From: UBA11524 sp045591175
GTDB lineage: Bacteria > Bacillota > Clostridia > Christensenellales > Aristaeellaceae
Direction: 5' to 3'
NCBI GenBank assembly: GCA_045591175.1
Contig: JAZNSI010000047.1
Location: 1 to 64,000, forward strand
Length of the DNA: 64,000 nucleotides
Both the position numbers and the translations under genes were made by a program. Shown here in pieces: positions 1-7,383 of the stretch. How positions within the stretch are numbered: position 1 is the first letter of the stretch; each line of letters opens with the position of its first letter. The notes under the pieces are model-generated. The model was given only the letters and a program-made list of their open reading frames with translations. It was not told the DNA's origin and made no database searches.

Positions 1-151
1 CCACACCACCGCCTACCTGTGGATCCTGGTGGATAACTTCCGTGTCCGCTACCTGTTTGAAACCCTGGGCTTCCGCCCGGATGGCGAACGGCAAGTGCGG
101 GAAACCTTCGGCCAGGAGCTGCACATCGCACGGTATCAATACAAGCTGTAA
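1..151 (+). CDS. GNAT-family N-acetyltransferase, C-terminal fragment
   Basis: The window opens inside this gene; the last 49 codons are readable in the frame starting at base 2 and end at TAA 149-151. The fragment carries the typical end of a GNAT fold: a strand (LWILVDN), a helix with an F/Y-E-x-LGF turn (LFETLGFRPDGE), and a final strand ending in ARYQYKL. GNAT enzymes move an acetyl group from acetyl-CoA to an amine, but the substrate cannot be told from this piece. A strong terminator follows at once, so this is the last gene of its transcript. Confidence 0.7.
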   Translation, partial: HTTAYLWILVDNFRVRYLFETLGFRPDGERQVRETFGQELHIARYQYKL

Positions 152-155
152 TCGC

Positions 156-188
156 AAAAAGCACACAGCCACACGCTGTGTGCTTTTT
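156..188 (+). terminator. Rho-independent terminator after the GNAT gene
   Basis: A 14-bp perfect inverted repeat (156-169 with 175-188) around a 5-nt loop ends in a run of T. The A-rich outer arm would also let it work on the other strand. Confidence 0.85.
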
Positions 189-212
189 CTTGTTCTTCCG
201 CGTCTCCCGCCC

Positions 213-241
213 TTGACAAATTTCCGTCAAGCGTCTATCAT
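213..241 (+). promoter_or_regulatory. Sigma-A promoter of glyQS
   Basis: TTGACA (213-218), a 17-bp spacer and TATCAT (236-241). Transcription would start near 248, giving a leader of about 68 nt, too short for a T-box; none is seen. Confidence 0.8.
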
Positions 242-315
242 GATATTCTGTAGCTTTATCCCAACAACACAGGGCGTATCACGCCAGATACGCACCAACG
301 AGGAGGAAATTTTCA

Positions 316-1701
316 ATGGCTGAACTGACGATGGATAAGCTGAAGGCGCTGTGCCAGAACCGCGGCTTCATTTTTGCCGGCTCCGAGATCTACGGCGGCC
401 TGGCCAACACCTGGGACTTCGGCCCCCTGGGCGTGGAGTTCAAGAACAATATCAAGAAGGCCTGGTGGAAGAAATTCGTCCAGGAGAGCCCCTACAATAC
501 CGGCCTGGACTGCGGCATCCTGATGAACCGCGAGGTCTGGGTGGCTTCCGGCCACGTGGGCGGCTTCAACGATCCGCTGATGGACTGCAAGGCCTGCAAG
601 GCCCGCTTCCGTGCGGATAAGCTGATTGAGGACTTCACCAAGGGCGCCGAGACCGGCGACGGCTGGAAGAATGAGGAGCTCGAAGCCTACATCAACGAGC
701 ATGACATCGTCTGCCCTGTCTGCGGCAAGAAGGATTTCACCGGCATCCGTCAGTTCAACCTGATGTTCAAGACCCACCTGGGCGTGAATGAGTCCAGCGC
801 GGCGGAAGTGCTGCTGCGCCCCGAGACTGCGCAGGGTATCTTCGTCAACTTCCTCAACGCCATGCGCACCACCCGCAAGAAGATCCCCGCAGGCATCTGC
901 CAGATCGGCAAGTCCTTCCGTAACGAGATCACTCCCGGCAACTTCATCTTCCGCGTGCTGGAGTTCGAGCAGATGGAGCTGGAATTCTTCTGCAAGCCCG
1001 GCGAGGATCTGGAGTGGTTCCAGTACTGGCGCTCCTTCTGCAAGGAGTGGCTGCTGAATCTGGGCCTGAAGGAAGAGAAGCTCCGCCTGCGTGACCACGA
1101 GCCCGAGAAGCTGGCCTTCTACTCCAAGGCGACCACCGACTTTGAGTACCTGTTCCCCTTCGGCTGGGGCGAGCTGTGGGGCATTGCCGACCGCACCGAC
1201 TACGACCTGAAGCAGCACATGGAGCACTCCGGCAAGTCCATGGAGTACCTGGACCCCACCACCGGCGAGCGCTACATCCCCTACTGCGTGGAGCCCTCCG
1301 TGGGCGTGGAGCGTCTGGTGCTGGCCTTCCTGTGCAACGCCTACGAGGAGCAGCTGCTGGACGAGGCGAAGAACGACGTCCGCACGGTTCTGCACCTGCA
1401 TCCTGCGCTGGCGCCCTACAAGGCTGCGGTTCTCCCCCTGCAGAAGAACAAGCTGGGTGACAAGGCCCGCGAGATCCATGCCCAGCTGGCCAAGTACTTC
1501 CCCGTGGAGTACGACGAGACCGGCTCCATCGGCAAGCGCTACCGCCGTCAGGACGAGATCGGCACCCCCTTCTGCATCTGCGTGGACTTCGACACCGAAG
1601 AGACCGGCACCGTCACCATCCGTGACCGTGACACCATGGAGCAGGAGCGCGTCGCCATCGCCGATCTGCGCAAGTACATCGAAGACCGCATGGAATTCTG
1701 A
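316..1701 (+). CDS. glyQS: Glycine--tRNA ligase, single-chain alpha2 type
   Basis: Charges tRNA-Gly with glycine using ATP in the cytoplasm. At 461 residues it matches the homodimeric class II GlyRS found in many Gram-positives, not the two-subunit GlyQ/GlyS enzyme. The N-terminus has the GlyRS signature ending in WDFGPLG. Two Cys pairs (CKAC near residue 92, CPVC near 133) lie in the insertion that may bind zinc. Class II motif 2 is seen as FRNEITPG, motif 3 as PSVGVERL, and an anticodon-binding domain fills the last 100 residues. The start is set by GAGGAGG about 9 nt upstream of ATG 316. The gene has its own promoter and a terminator behind it, so it appears monocistronic. Confidence 0.97.
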   Translation: MAELTMDKLKALCQNRGFIFAGSEIYGGLANTWDFGPLGVEFKNNIKKAWWKKFVQESPYNTGLDCGILMNREVWVASGHVGGFNDPLMDCKACKARFRADKLIEDFTKGAETGDGWKNEELEAYINEHDIVCPVCGKKDFTGIRQFNLMFKTHLGVNESSAAEVLLRPETAQGIFVNFLNAMRTTRKKIPAGICQIGKSFRNEITPGNFIFRVLEFEQMELEFFCKPGEDLEWFQYWRSFCKEWLLNLGLKEEKLRLRDHEPEKLAFYSKATTDFEYLFPFGWGELWGIADRTDYDLKQHMEHSGKSMEYLDPTTGERYIPYCVEPSVGVERLVLAFLCNAYEEQLLDEAKNDVRTVLHLHPALAPYKAAVLPLQKNKLGDKAREIHAQLAKYFPVEYDETGSIGKRYRRQDEIGTPFCICVDFDTEETGTVTIRDRDTMEQERVAIADLRKYIEDRMEF

Positions 1702-1768
1702 TGTCGGCACTCCCTCGGGAGGAAGCCTTTGAAAACTGGCGGCTTGCGCCGCGCAGCATCGAACCATC

Positions 1769-1803
1769 ACGCCGCACTGGGATTTGCCCGGTGCGGCGTT
1801 TTC
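1769..1803 (+). terminator. Terminator of glyQS
   Basis: Stem ACGCCGCAC (1769-1777) with GTGCGGCGT (1791-1799), extended inward by a G-T wobble and three G-C pairs, followed by TTTCT. Confidence 0.75.
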
Positions 1804-1807
1804 TGTC

Positions 1808-1836
1808 TTGACCATTGCCGCGGAATGGGCTATAAT
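1808..1836 (+). promoter_or_regulatory. Promoter of the ECF S-component gene
   Basis: TTGACC (1808-1813), 17-bp spacer, perfect TATAAT (1831-1836). The -35 begins only a few bases after the glyQS terminator. Confidence 0.8.
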
Positions 1837-1864
1837 GCAAATGCTACAAAAGGAGTGGTATATT

Positions 1865-2407
1865 ATGAGCGAAAGAAGCATCCGTATCCAGAAGCTTGTG
1901 CTCGCAGCCGTCTGCCTTGCGCTGTGCATGGTACTGCCCTTCCTGACCGGGCAGATCCCCGAGATCGGCAGCATGCTCTGCCCGATGCACATCCCGGTGC
2001 TGCTGTGCGGCTTCCTCTGCGGGCCGGCATGGGCAGCGGTGGCAGGAGCGATCGCGCCGCTGCTGCGGTTCATGCTGTTCGGCATGCCGCCGCTGTTCCC
2101 GGTGGGTGCGGAGATGTGCGTGGAGCTGGCCACCTACGGCGCGGTGTCCGGCGTGCTGTACCGCCTGTTGCCCCGCAAGCCCGTCTGCGTGTATGCCAGC
2201 CTGCTGGGAGCAATGCTGGCGGGCCGCATCGTGTGGGGCGTTGTCCGGGCGGTGATCTCCGGTGCAGGCGGCGCAGCCTTCACCTGGGCGGCCTTCCTGG
2301 CAGGCGCATTCACCCAGGCCGTCCCCGGCATCCTATTGCATATCGTGCTGATCCCGCTGATCGTCCTGGCGCTGCAGAAGGCGCTGCCCTGGACGCGCAG
2401 GGAATGA
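1865..2407 (+). CDS. ECF transporter S component (vitamin or micronutrient uptake)
   Basis: A 180-residue, highly hydrophobic protein with about five to six predicted membrane segments and the layout of PF12822-type S components: a TGQIPxIG turn, a short PMHIPVLLCG segment and a GMPP loop before a YGAVSGVLY helix. S components bind a small nutrient and dock on a shared energising module (EcfT with two ATPases), which is not in this window, so this is probably a group II transporter using a module encoded elsewhere. ATG 1865 is chosen because AAAAGGAG lies about 8 nt upstream and the promoter rules out earlier ATGs. Substrate is unknown; there is no vitamin gene or recognisable riboswitch beside it. 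Confidence 0.75.
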   Translation: MSERSIRIQKLVLAAVCLALCMVLPFLTGQIPEIGSMLCPMHIPVLLCGFLCGPAWAAVAGAIAPLLRFMLFGMPPLFPVGAEMCVELATYGAVSGVLYRLLPRKPVCVYASLLGAMLAGRIVWGVVRAVISGAGGAAFTWAAFLAGAFTQAVPGILLHIVLIPLIVLALQKALPWTRRE

Positions 2408-2411
2408 GAAG

Positions 2412-2440
2412 AGGGCTTCCCCATCACGGGGAAGCCCTTT
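2412..2440. terminator. Bidirectional terminator between convergent genes
   Basis: AGGGCTTCCCC (2412-2422) pairs perfectly with GGGGAAGCCCT (2428-2438) and TTT follows. It sits between the plus-strand ECF gene and the minus-strand esterase. The same GGGCTTCCCC arm recurs at 3515-3542. Confidence 0.8.
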
Positions 2441-2453
2441 AACATGCCGTTAT

Positions 2454-3404
2454 TTACTTGTCAAAGAAGGTTGGCAGCGCGCAGTACATGATCAGCTCCA
2501 CGGATTTGGTGCTGTGACCGCCGGAGCACTGGGTGTAGTACAGGTTGCCGTCGCGGAAGTTCTCGCAGTACACGAAGGTATCCGGAATGAGCTTCATGGC
2601 CTCGACCTGCGCGGTCAGGCCGGCATAGCCCACGTCGCCCTCGCCGCCGCAGCCAGCGTAGATGAAGAAATCATCCTTGGTGTAGCCGGCCTTGGCAATG
2701 CAATCAGCCAGCCGCCGGGCTGCATCCGCCGCATCGGGGCCGAAGCTGGCGCCGCCGCAGCAGGGCATGTAGTAGGCGATCTGATCCAGGCTGTGCTCGA
2801 AGGTGACCCAGGTGGTCAGGGAGCCCATGGAGAAACCGCCCAGCGCTCTGTGAGTGCGGGAGGCGCGGATGCCCTCGGGGGTCACGTCCGCAGCATAGGT
2901 GTGGTAGGTGCTCTCGAAGGCAGGGATGAGGTAATTGTTCAGCTCATACCAGAAATTCGCCGAACCCCAGAATTCATCCTTGCCGGGCACGGCGTAGGTG
3001 GGCGTGACCACGATCATGGGCTCAATGCGCCCCTTTTCGATCATGGCGTCCAGCACAAATTGCATGTTGGAGAAGGAGCCTGCGCCCCGCAAGAAGGTGG
3101 TATATCCGCCGCCGTGGCCGTGCAGCAGGTACAGCACATTGTAGCGGGTCTCTGCGTCCTCGGCGTTGTAGCCGTAGGGCAGATAAACCAGAGCGCTCTT
3201 GGTGTAGGCCTGGCCGTCCGCAGTCTGTGCATCGTAGCGGAACAGAACAGTCTTGCCCCGCTGGGTCACGCCGGTGATGTAGTTCGGCTCCATCTCCACA
3301 AAGGTATTGTCCGGGAAGTCAGTCTTGCGCGTGCCGCCCTCGGCGCAGGCAAAGCAGCTCAGCAGCAGCACAGCAGTCAGCAAAAACACGATCAGCTTCT
3401 TCAT
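2454..3404 (-). CDS. Secreted alpha/beta-hydrolase esterase (putative esterase, CE1-like)
   Basis: A 316-residue exported protein. MKK plus a hydrophobic core ending in LLSCFACAEG looks like a signal peptide, possibly a lipoprotein signal with LLSC as lipobox, so it may be anchored outside the membrane. The mature part matches the PF00756 fold: oxyanion region YLLHGHGG, nucleophile elbow GGFSMGS and the terminal histidine region SGGHSTKS. Relatives include feruloyl and acetyl-xylan esterases, so removal of acyl groups from plant polysaccharide is likely but not proven. The MKK start (3404) is preferred over the ATG three codons earlier, because GGGAG abuts the earlier ATG and is about 9 nt from this one. 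Confidence 0.8.
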   Translation of the reverse strand: MKKLIVFLLTAVLLLSCFACAEGGTRKTDFPDNTFVEMEPNYITGVTQRGKTVLFRYDAQTADGQAYTKSALVYLPYGYNAEDAETRYNVLYLLHGHGGGYTTFLRGAGSFSNMQFVLDAMIEKGRIEPMIVVTPTYAVPGKDEFWGSANFWYELNNYLIPAFESTYHTYAADVTPEGIRASRTHRALGGFSMGSLTTWVTFEHSLDQIAYYMPCCGGASFGPDAADAARRLADCIAKAGYTKDDFFIYAGCGGEGDVGYAGLTAQVEAMKLIPDTFVYCENFRDGNLYYTQCSGGHSTKSVELIMYCALPTFFDK

Positions 3405-3449
3405 GGCATCCATCTCCCTTTTTCCGTGTGATTACGGTTCTTGATCATT

Positions 3450-3478
3450 AGTATACACGAGCGCCGGACGGATTGCAA
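3450..3478 (-). promoter_or_regulatory. Promoter of the esterase gene
   Basis: On the minus strand: TTGCAA (3478-3473), 17-bp spacer, TATACT (3455-3450). Confidence 0.7.
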
Positions 3479-3514
3479 CGTTCGATCCCGTACAACTGAT
3501 TGGAGCGTGAAATC

Positions 3515-3546
3515 AGGGCTTCCCCCATCACAGGGGAAGCCCTTTT
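3515..3546. terminator. Terminator behind the anti-sigma-like gene
   Basis: AGGGCTTCCCC (3515-3525) with GGGGAAGCCC (3533-3542). The clearer T run (TTTT) is on the plus strand, but the hairpin lies directly after the minus-strand gene at 3555 and probably ends it. Confidence 0.65.
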
Positions 3547-3554
3547 GCGTGCGT

Positions 3555-4388
3555 TTATTCAGCTTTTTCGGGGACAAGGGTGACGATCCAGTCCATGGAA
3601 TGACGGGTGCCCTCGATGGGGTTGCCTTCAAGGTCGACGTCCTCGGTGCAGATATACAGGCTGAGCTGGTAGCTGTCCTGCTGCGGCACGGCGACCTCCG
3701 GCTGAATTTCTACGGAGAAGAAGACTGTTCCATCCTCCTGGGGAATCAGTGTATACCCCACACATCCCATGTAGTGATTGCCGGTCTCATCCAGAATGCC
3801 GTTGGGAATACACTCCACCTTGCGGATGACTGCGCCCTTCTCATTTGCAATTTCGGCATAGGTAGGCGCGCCTTCGGGGGCGGCGGGATACATATCACCG
3901 TAGTACAGGGCATAACCGGCGGGGTCGTCCACGGTGTATTCATCACAGACCAGCAGCACAAGATTCTCTCCCTCTGCTGCGGAAATGGTACCGGTGGTGA
4001 AGTAAAATGGAACGGTGAGTTCGTGATAGCCAGGGCCGTCTTTGTTGGCGAGCTGCGACTTGAACTCGGTGGAGATAATGTCATTCAGTGTGAACGTGAC
4101 ATTGCTGAAGGTGGCGGATTGTCCCCCTGTATAGGTGATGCCCTGCTCCAATTTGTTGAGATAATCAATGCCGTAAAACCGGCCAAAGAACTCCGTCGTC
4201 CTGGACAGCACCGCTGCCACCGCCGTGGTGGTCAGGGCCAGCATCAGGACAGTGATGATGATCGCCACAAGGGGCTTGCGCTTCATAGGTTTTGCTTCCT
4301 CCTTTTCGCAGCGGCGCAGGGCGTATTCCACGCGATGGGAGAAGGACTGCGGCACATCGCCGTAGACCTTGTTCGGATCAATCTTCAT
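3555..4388 (-). CDS. Membrane-anchored protein co-encoded with an ECF sigma factor, probable anti-sigma factor
   Basis: A 277-residue protein with a 35-residue Arg/Lys/Glu-rich cytosolic N-terminus, one membrane segment (about residues 40-60) and a roughly 215-residue extracytoplasmic, beta-rich domain. This is the usual shape of a single-span anti-sigma factor or its DUF4179-like relatives: the cytosolic part holds the sigma factor and the outer part senses the signal. No zinc-binding HxxxCxxC motif is seen. Its ATG overlaps the stop of the sigma gene in an ATGA junction, implying translational coupling. The signal it responds to is unknown. Confidence 0.65.
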   Translation of the reverse strand: MKIDPNKVYGDVPQSFSHRVEYALRRCEKEEAKPMKRKPLVAIIITVLMLALTTTAVAAVLSRTTEFFGRFYGIDYLNKLEQGITYTGGQSATFSNVTFTLNDIISTEFKSQLANKDGPGYHELTVPFYFTTGTISAAEGENLVLLVCDEYTVDDPAGYALYYGDMYPAAPEGAPTYAEIANEKGAVIRKVECIPNGILDETGNHYMGCVGYTLIPQEDGTVFFSVEIQPEVAVPQQDSYQLSLYICTEDVDLEGNPIEGTRHSMDWIVTLVPEKAE

Positions 4389-4861
4389 ACACCCAGCGCC
4401 TCCTTTACATATTCGTTCTCCTTGAGCTTCTCGCGGCCCCGCATCAGGCGGCTTTTCACCGTTCCCACCGGGAGGCGCTGGATGCGCGCCACGTCCTTCA
4501 CATCCCAGCCCTCAAGGTAGTGCAGCACCATGGTCAGCCGCAGCGTATCGGGCAAATTGGCGAAGAACCGGTACAGGTCGGGGTCAGAGCCCTCCGGGGC
4601 AGGCGTGTCGGGGAAGGTCTCGGTGGGCGTCTCCCGCTTCTGCCGGCGAAGGATGGTGTAACATTCATTCACCAGAATACGGGTCAGCCAGGGCTTCAAG
4701 CTGTTTTCCTCCCGGAGCAGGCTGCGTTTGCGCCACGCCTTCTCGATGGCGGACTGCACCGCGTCCTCCCGGTCGGCATGCTCGCGCAGGATCGCGCAGG
4801 TCACCCGGTAGAGCGTCCCCTGCATCGCCAGGACGCGGGCCGCGAAGTCTTCGTTGGTCAT
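4385..4861 (-). CDS. ECF-type RNA polymerase sigma factor (sigma-70 family)
   Basis: A 158-residue alternative sigma factor. Region 2 runs from about residue 5 to 75, with DREDAVQSAIEKAWRKR as the region 2.3/2.4 core; region 4 ends the protein with LPVGTVKSRLMRGREKLK, a classic helix-turn-helix. The start is ATG 4861, with AGGAGGAAT about 7 nt upstream; a longer frame without a ribosome site was rejected. It precedes the anti-sigma-like gene with a 4-bp overlap. An ECF-type promoter at 4921-4950 suggests that it drives its own transcription. Confidence 0.93.
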   Translation of the reverse strand: MTNEDFAARVLAMQGTLYRVTCAILREHADREDAVQSAIEKAWRKRSLLREENSLKPWLTRILVNECYTILRRQKRETPTETFPDTPAPEGSDPDLYRFFANLPDTLRLTMVLHYLEGWDVKDVARIQRLPVGTVKSRLMRGREKLKENEYVKEALGV

Positions 4862-4920
4862 TGAGGAATTCCTCCTGTGTGCGGGCGATGATGTCTCGCC
4901 GCTAAAGCGCTTTACACCTA

Positions 4921-4950
4921 TTAGACGAATCAGGGCAGGCGCAGGTTTCA
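4921..4950 (-). promoter_or_regulatory. ECF-type promoter, probably autoregulated
   Basis: On the minus strand TGAAAC (4950-4945), 17 nt, then CGTCTAA (4927-4921). This combination resembles Bacillus SigW/SigM/SigX-type promoters and lies about 60 bp upstream of the sigma gene's ATG. No good sigma-A promoter is seen in the same gap. Confidence 0.7.
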
Positions 4951-4977
4951 TACCGCCGGAATTTTCTTCATTGGCGT

Positions 4978-5015
4978 AAAACACAATGCCCGGCGGAGTG
5001 TATCCACCGGGCATT
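4978..5015 (-). terminator. Terminator of the Crp/Fnr-type gene
   Basis: AATGCCCGG (4985-4993) pairs with CCGGGCATT (5007-5015), plus an inner GGA/TCC pair of triplets. On the minus strand it is followed by GTGTTTT. Confidence 0.7.
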
Positions 5016-5094
5016 GATGCACGTCCCTCCGCGATCCCGTCCGGACGCAGCGCGCTGATCCGGCCTGCATCCGACGAAAATGCTGCCTGTCCGC

Positions 5095-5781
5095 TCATTC
5101 CTCCCGGCTGGATTCCGGCATCTGCAGCAGCCGGAAGTCGCTGCGGTAGTAGTCCAGCACGCCGTCCTTCTTCAGCTTGCTCAGCTCCGCCGACAAGCCG
5201 CTGCGGTCCACCTCCAGGTAGTCCGCCAGGCCCTGCCGGTCAAAGGGGATGGTGAAATCGGCGCGGCCTGCCTCTTTGGCCTGCAGGAGCAGGTAGGTCA
5301 TCAGCTTCCCGCGGGTGGTGCGCCTGGAGGTGATCATCGCCTTGCGGTACAGGGCGAGGTTCTTTTCCGCGACGATCTGAAGCAGGTTGAAGATGATGCG
5401 GCTGTGGAAGGCGCAGGCATTGCAACAGCTGGTCAGCACCCGGCGGCAGTCCAGCAGCAGCACCTCGCAGTCCTCCACCGCGACCACGCTGGCCGGCAGC
5501 CGCGCCGCCCGCGCACAGGCGAAGGATTCCGCAAACAGCTGCCCCGCGCGGATGTTCATCATGATGCTGCGATTGCCGTAATAATCCGTGCGCACCAGCT
5601 GCACCTGCCCGGCAATGAGGATGCCCACATCCTGCGCAGGCGCGCCCTCCGCCAGAATGACCTCCCCCCTGGCGTAGGCCGCGCGCCGGGCGCCAAGGCA
5701 ATCCAGCATGCCGGCCAAATCATCCGCCTCGATGCCATCGAAAAGCGCACAGTGCAGCAGGGAATCCGTTACAGGGATCAT
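5095..5781 (-). CDS. Crp/Fnr-family transcriptional regulator
   Basis: A 228-residue regulator: an N-terminal cyclic-nucleotide-binding-like beta-barrel (about residues 10-125, with GEVILAEGAPAQDVGIL and a later FAESFA stretch) and a C-terminal winged helix (FTIPFDRQGLADYLEVDRSGLSAELSKLKKDG). The start at 5781 has GAGGTGG about 7 nt upstream; the much longer open frame running to 6618 overlaps the ferredoxin gene and is a shadow. It is divergent from the ferredoxin gene. Its effector is unknown. Several cysteines occur (CNAC near the middle), so redox or NO sensing, as in HcpR-like proteins, is possible. Confidence 0.85.
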   Translation of the reverse strand: MIPVTDSLLHCALFDGIEADDLAGMLDCLGARRAAYARGEVILAEGAPAQDVGILIAGQVQLVRTDYYGNRSIMMNIRAGQLFAESFACARAARLPASVVAVEDCEVLLLDCRRVLTSCCNACAFHSRIIFNLLQIVAEKNLALYRKAMITSRRTTRGKLMTYLLLQAKEAGRADFTIPFDRQGLADYLEVDRSGLSAELSKLKKDGVLDYYRSDFRLLQMPESSREE

Positions 5782-5795
5782 ATGCCACCTCACAC

Positions 5796-5809
5796 GTTGA
5801 AATTTCAAC
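5796..5809. promoter_or_regulatory. Palindromic operator of the Crp/Fnr regulator
   Basis: GTTGAAATTTCAAC is a perfect 14-bp palindrome between the divergent genes, with the TTGA/TCAA half-sites typical of Crp/Fnr proteins. Its centre (5802.5) is about 41.5 bp upstream of the start predicted for the ferredoxin promoter and just downstream of the start predicted for the regulator promoter. Confidence 0.7.
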
Positions 5810-5837
5810 ATACTTTCTGCGGTCAGTATACTATAAT
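5809..5837 (+). promoter_or_regulatory. Activator-dependent promoter of the ferredoxin gene
   Basis: A perfect TATAAT (5832-5837) but no recognisable -35 (CATACT at the expected place). The operator palindrome lies at about -41.5, the class II activator position. Confidence 0.65.
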
Positions 5838-5853
5838 GGCTGCGTAAGGTCAA
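5825..5853 (-). promoter_or_regulatory. Promoter of the Crp/Fnr gene
   Basis: Minus-strand TTGACC (5853-5848), 17-bp spacer, TATACT (5830-5825). The palindrome at 5796-5809 falls in the first transcribed bases, a position suited to autorepression. Confidence 0.7.
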
Positions 5854-5877
5854 GACCAACGCCATGGAGGGATAGAT

Positions 5878-6582
5878 ATGATCCGCAAAATCATCAAGAT
5901 CGACGAGGAAAAGTGCATCGGCTGCGGCCTTTGCGCCGAGGCCTGCCACGAGGGCGCCATCGGCATGGTGAACGGGAAGGCAAAGCTGCTGCGGGAGGAC
6001 TACTGCGACGGACTGGGCGACTGCCTGCCGGCCTGCCCCACCAACGCCATCTCCTTTGAAGAACGGGAAGCCCCCGCCTACGATGAAGCCGCCGTGCTTG
6101 CCGCCAAGCGCGCCAAAGCCGAGCCGCAGCCCTGCGCCCAGCGTCCGGCCGGCGGATGTCCCGGCAGCGCCTGCCGAAGCATCCAGCCCGAACAGGCAGA
6201 TGCTTCCGCCCGCGTACCCAGCTGCCTGAGCAACTTCCCCGTGCAGATCCAGCTGGCCCCGGTGAACAGCCCCTGGTTCGTCAACGCGGATCTGCTTATC
6301 GCCGCCGACTGCACCGCCTATGCCTACGGCAATTTCCATCAGGATTTCGTGCGCGGCAGGGTAACGCTGATCGGCTGTCCGAAGCTGGACCCGGTGAACT
6401 ACGCCATGAAGCTGACACAGATCTTCCGGGAAAACCCCATCCGCAGCGTCACCGTGACCCGCATGACCGTCCCCTGCTGCGGCGGATTGTCCCACGCGGT
6501 CAAAACGGCGCTGGACATGTGCGGCAAGAACATCCCCCTGAGCATCGTCACCATCAGCCCCGATGGGAAGATCATCGGGTAA
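5878..6582 (+). CDS. 4Fe-4S ferredoxin-domain protein
   Basis: A 234-residue cytosolic iron-sulfur protein. The first 65 residues form a two-cluster ferredoxin: CIGCGLCAEAC, then CDGLGDCLPACP, where a wider C-x5-C spacing replaces one CxxC. A Cys-rich linker follows (several Cys near residues 90-110), then a conserved domain with ADLLIAADC, LIGCPKLD and TVPCCGG motifs that occurs in clostridial proteins of this type and may bind another cofactor. It probably carries electrons in a stress or respiratory pathway set by the divergent Crp/Fnr regulator. GGAGGG is about 6 nt upstream of the ATG. Partner enzymes are not in the window. Confidence 0.85.
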   Translation: MIRKIIKIDEEKCIGCGLCAEACHEGAIGMVNGKAKLLREDYCDGLGDCLPACPTNAISFEEREAPAYDEAAVLAAKRAKAEPQPCAQRPAGGCPGSACRSIQPEQADASARVPSCLSNFPVQIQLAPVNSPWFVNADLLIAADCTAYAYGNFHQDFVRGRVTLIGCPKLDPVNYAMKLTQIFRENPIRSVTVTRMTVPCCGGLSHAVKTALDMCGKNIPLSIVTISPDGKIIG

Positions 6583-6605
6583 GGCTCTTCCCGAATAAAC
6601 TTGAC

Positions 6606-6639
6606 AAAATCCTCCCAAACTTATCCGGGAGGATTTTTT
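6606..6639 (+). terminator. Terminator whose 3' arm holds the next gene's ribosome site
   Basis: AAAATCCTCCC (6606-6616) pairs perfectly with GGGAGGATTTT (6627-6637) and is followed by T. GGGAGG (6627-6632) is also the only Shine-Dalgarno for the ATG at 6642. Confidence 0.8.
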
Positions 6640-6641
6640 AT

Positions 6642-6926
6642 ATGAAGGAATGGAGCGCCTGGATGGCGAATAAATTGGATGAGCACATCGCCGTGCTGGA
6701 GCGCATGCATCTGCCGGATTACATCCGCTATCTGGAGGATCACCGCAGGTTTTACCGCATGCACTTCATCGCAGGGATGATCCGCGGGCTGGGTTCGGCC
6801 ATCGGATTCACCATCCTGGGCGCGGCGCTGGTGTGGCTGCTGCAGGATCTGGCGCAGCGGAATCTGCCGGTCATCGGGGATTTCCTGGCGGATATCGTCA
6901 GCGTCGTGCAGCGCAGATTGGAGTAA
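6642..6926 (+). CDS. DUF5665-type small membrane protein
   Basis: A 94-residue protein with an amphipathic N-terminal helix, an RYLEDHRRFYRMHFIAG linker and a hydrophobic RGLGSAIGFTILGAALVWLL stretch, then LPVIGDFLADIV. The order and wording match DUF5665, a small Firmicute family of unknown function. One base separates its stop from lspA, and the two are probably co-transcribed. Its ribosome site lies inside a terminator arm, so expression may depend on transcription or folding. Confidence 0.75.
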   Translation: MKEWSAWMANKLDEHIAVLERMHLPDYIRYLEDHRRFYRMHFIAGMIRGLGSAIGFTILGAALVWLLQDLAQRNLPVIGDFLADIVSVVQRRLE

Positions 6927-6927
6927 C

Positions 6928-7383
6928 ATGCGCAAGTTTTATTGGATCGCCGCTGCGGTGGTGATTGTTGACCAGCTGGTCAAGTGGGCCTGCCTGTCCC
7001 TGACCGGCAGCGTGACGCTGATCCCTCATGTGCTGGCCCTGACCTATGCGGAAAACACCGGCATGGCCTTCAGCCTGTTCTCAGGGCGGGCGTGGGCGCT
7101 GGGCGTGGTGTCGGCGATGTGCATCCTGGCGGGATGGCTGGTGCTGCGCAGGTATAGGCTGGGGGGCCTCAGCCGCACGGCAGCGATGCTGATGCTGGGC
7201 GGCGCGGTGGGCAACATGATCGACCGCGTTTTGAGAGGATATGTCGTGGACATGTTTGAGGTGCTGTTTGTGGAGTTCGCCATCTTCAACGTGGCGGATG
7301 CGGCCCTCACGGTTGGCACCGTCCTGATGGCGACATCGCTGCTATTCCGCCCAAAGGAGTGGCAGAACAAATCAATCAACTAA
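6928..7383 (+). CDS. lspA: Lipoprotein signal peptidase (signal peptidase II)
   Basis: Cleaves the signal peptide of prolipoproteins after lipid attachment to the +1 cysteine. The 151-residue protein has four membrane helices and the LspA boxes in order: VVDQLVKW, AENTGMAFS, GGAVGNMIDR (first catalytic Asp) and FNVADAAL (second catalytic Asp). It lies between DUF5665 and rluD, the usual lspA-rluD pairing of Firmicutes. Length is normal for the family. The ribosome site is inside the end of the DUF5665 frame (TTGGAGTAAC). Confidence 0.96.
   Translation: MRKFYWIAAAVVIVDQLVKWACLSLTGSVTLIPHVLALTYAENTGMAFSLFSGRAWALGVVSAMCILAGWLVLRRYRLGGLSRTAAMLMLGGAVGNMIDRVLRGYVVDMFEVLFVEFAIFNVADAALTVGTVLMATSLLFRPKEWQNKSIN

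Noticed and set aside
313..2133. 606-codon open frame on the minus strand opposite glyQS
   Set aside because: Antisense shadow of a GC-rich gene: it has the repetitive L/G/A/V/H/Q composition of the complementary frame, no ribosome site, and crosses a terminator and a promoter.
5095..6618. 507-codon extension of the Crp/Fnr frame
   Set aside because: The extension is antisense to the ferredoxin gene and to the promoter region; the 228-residue start has a ribosome site and normal family length.
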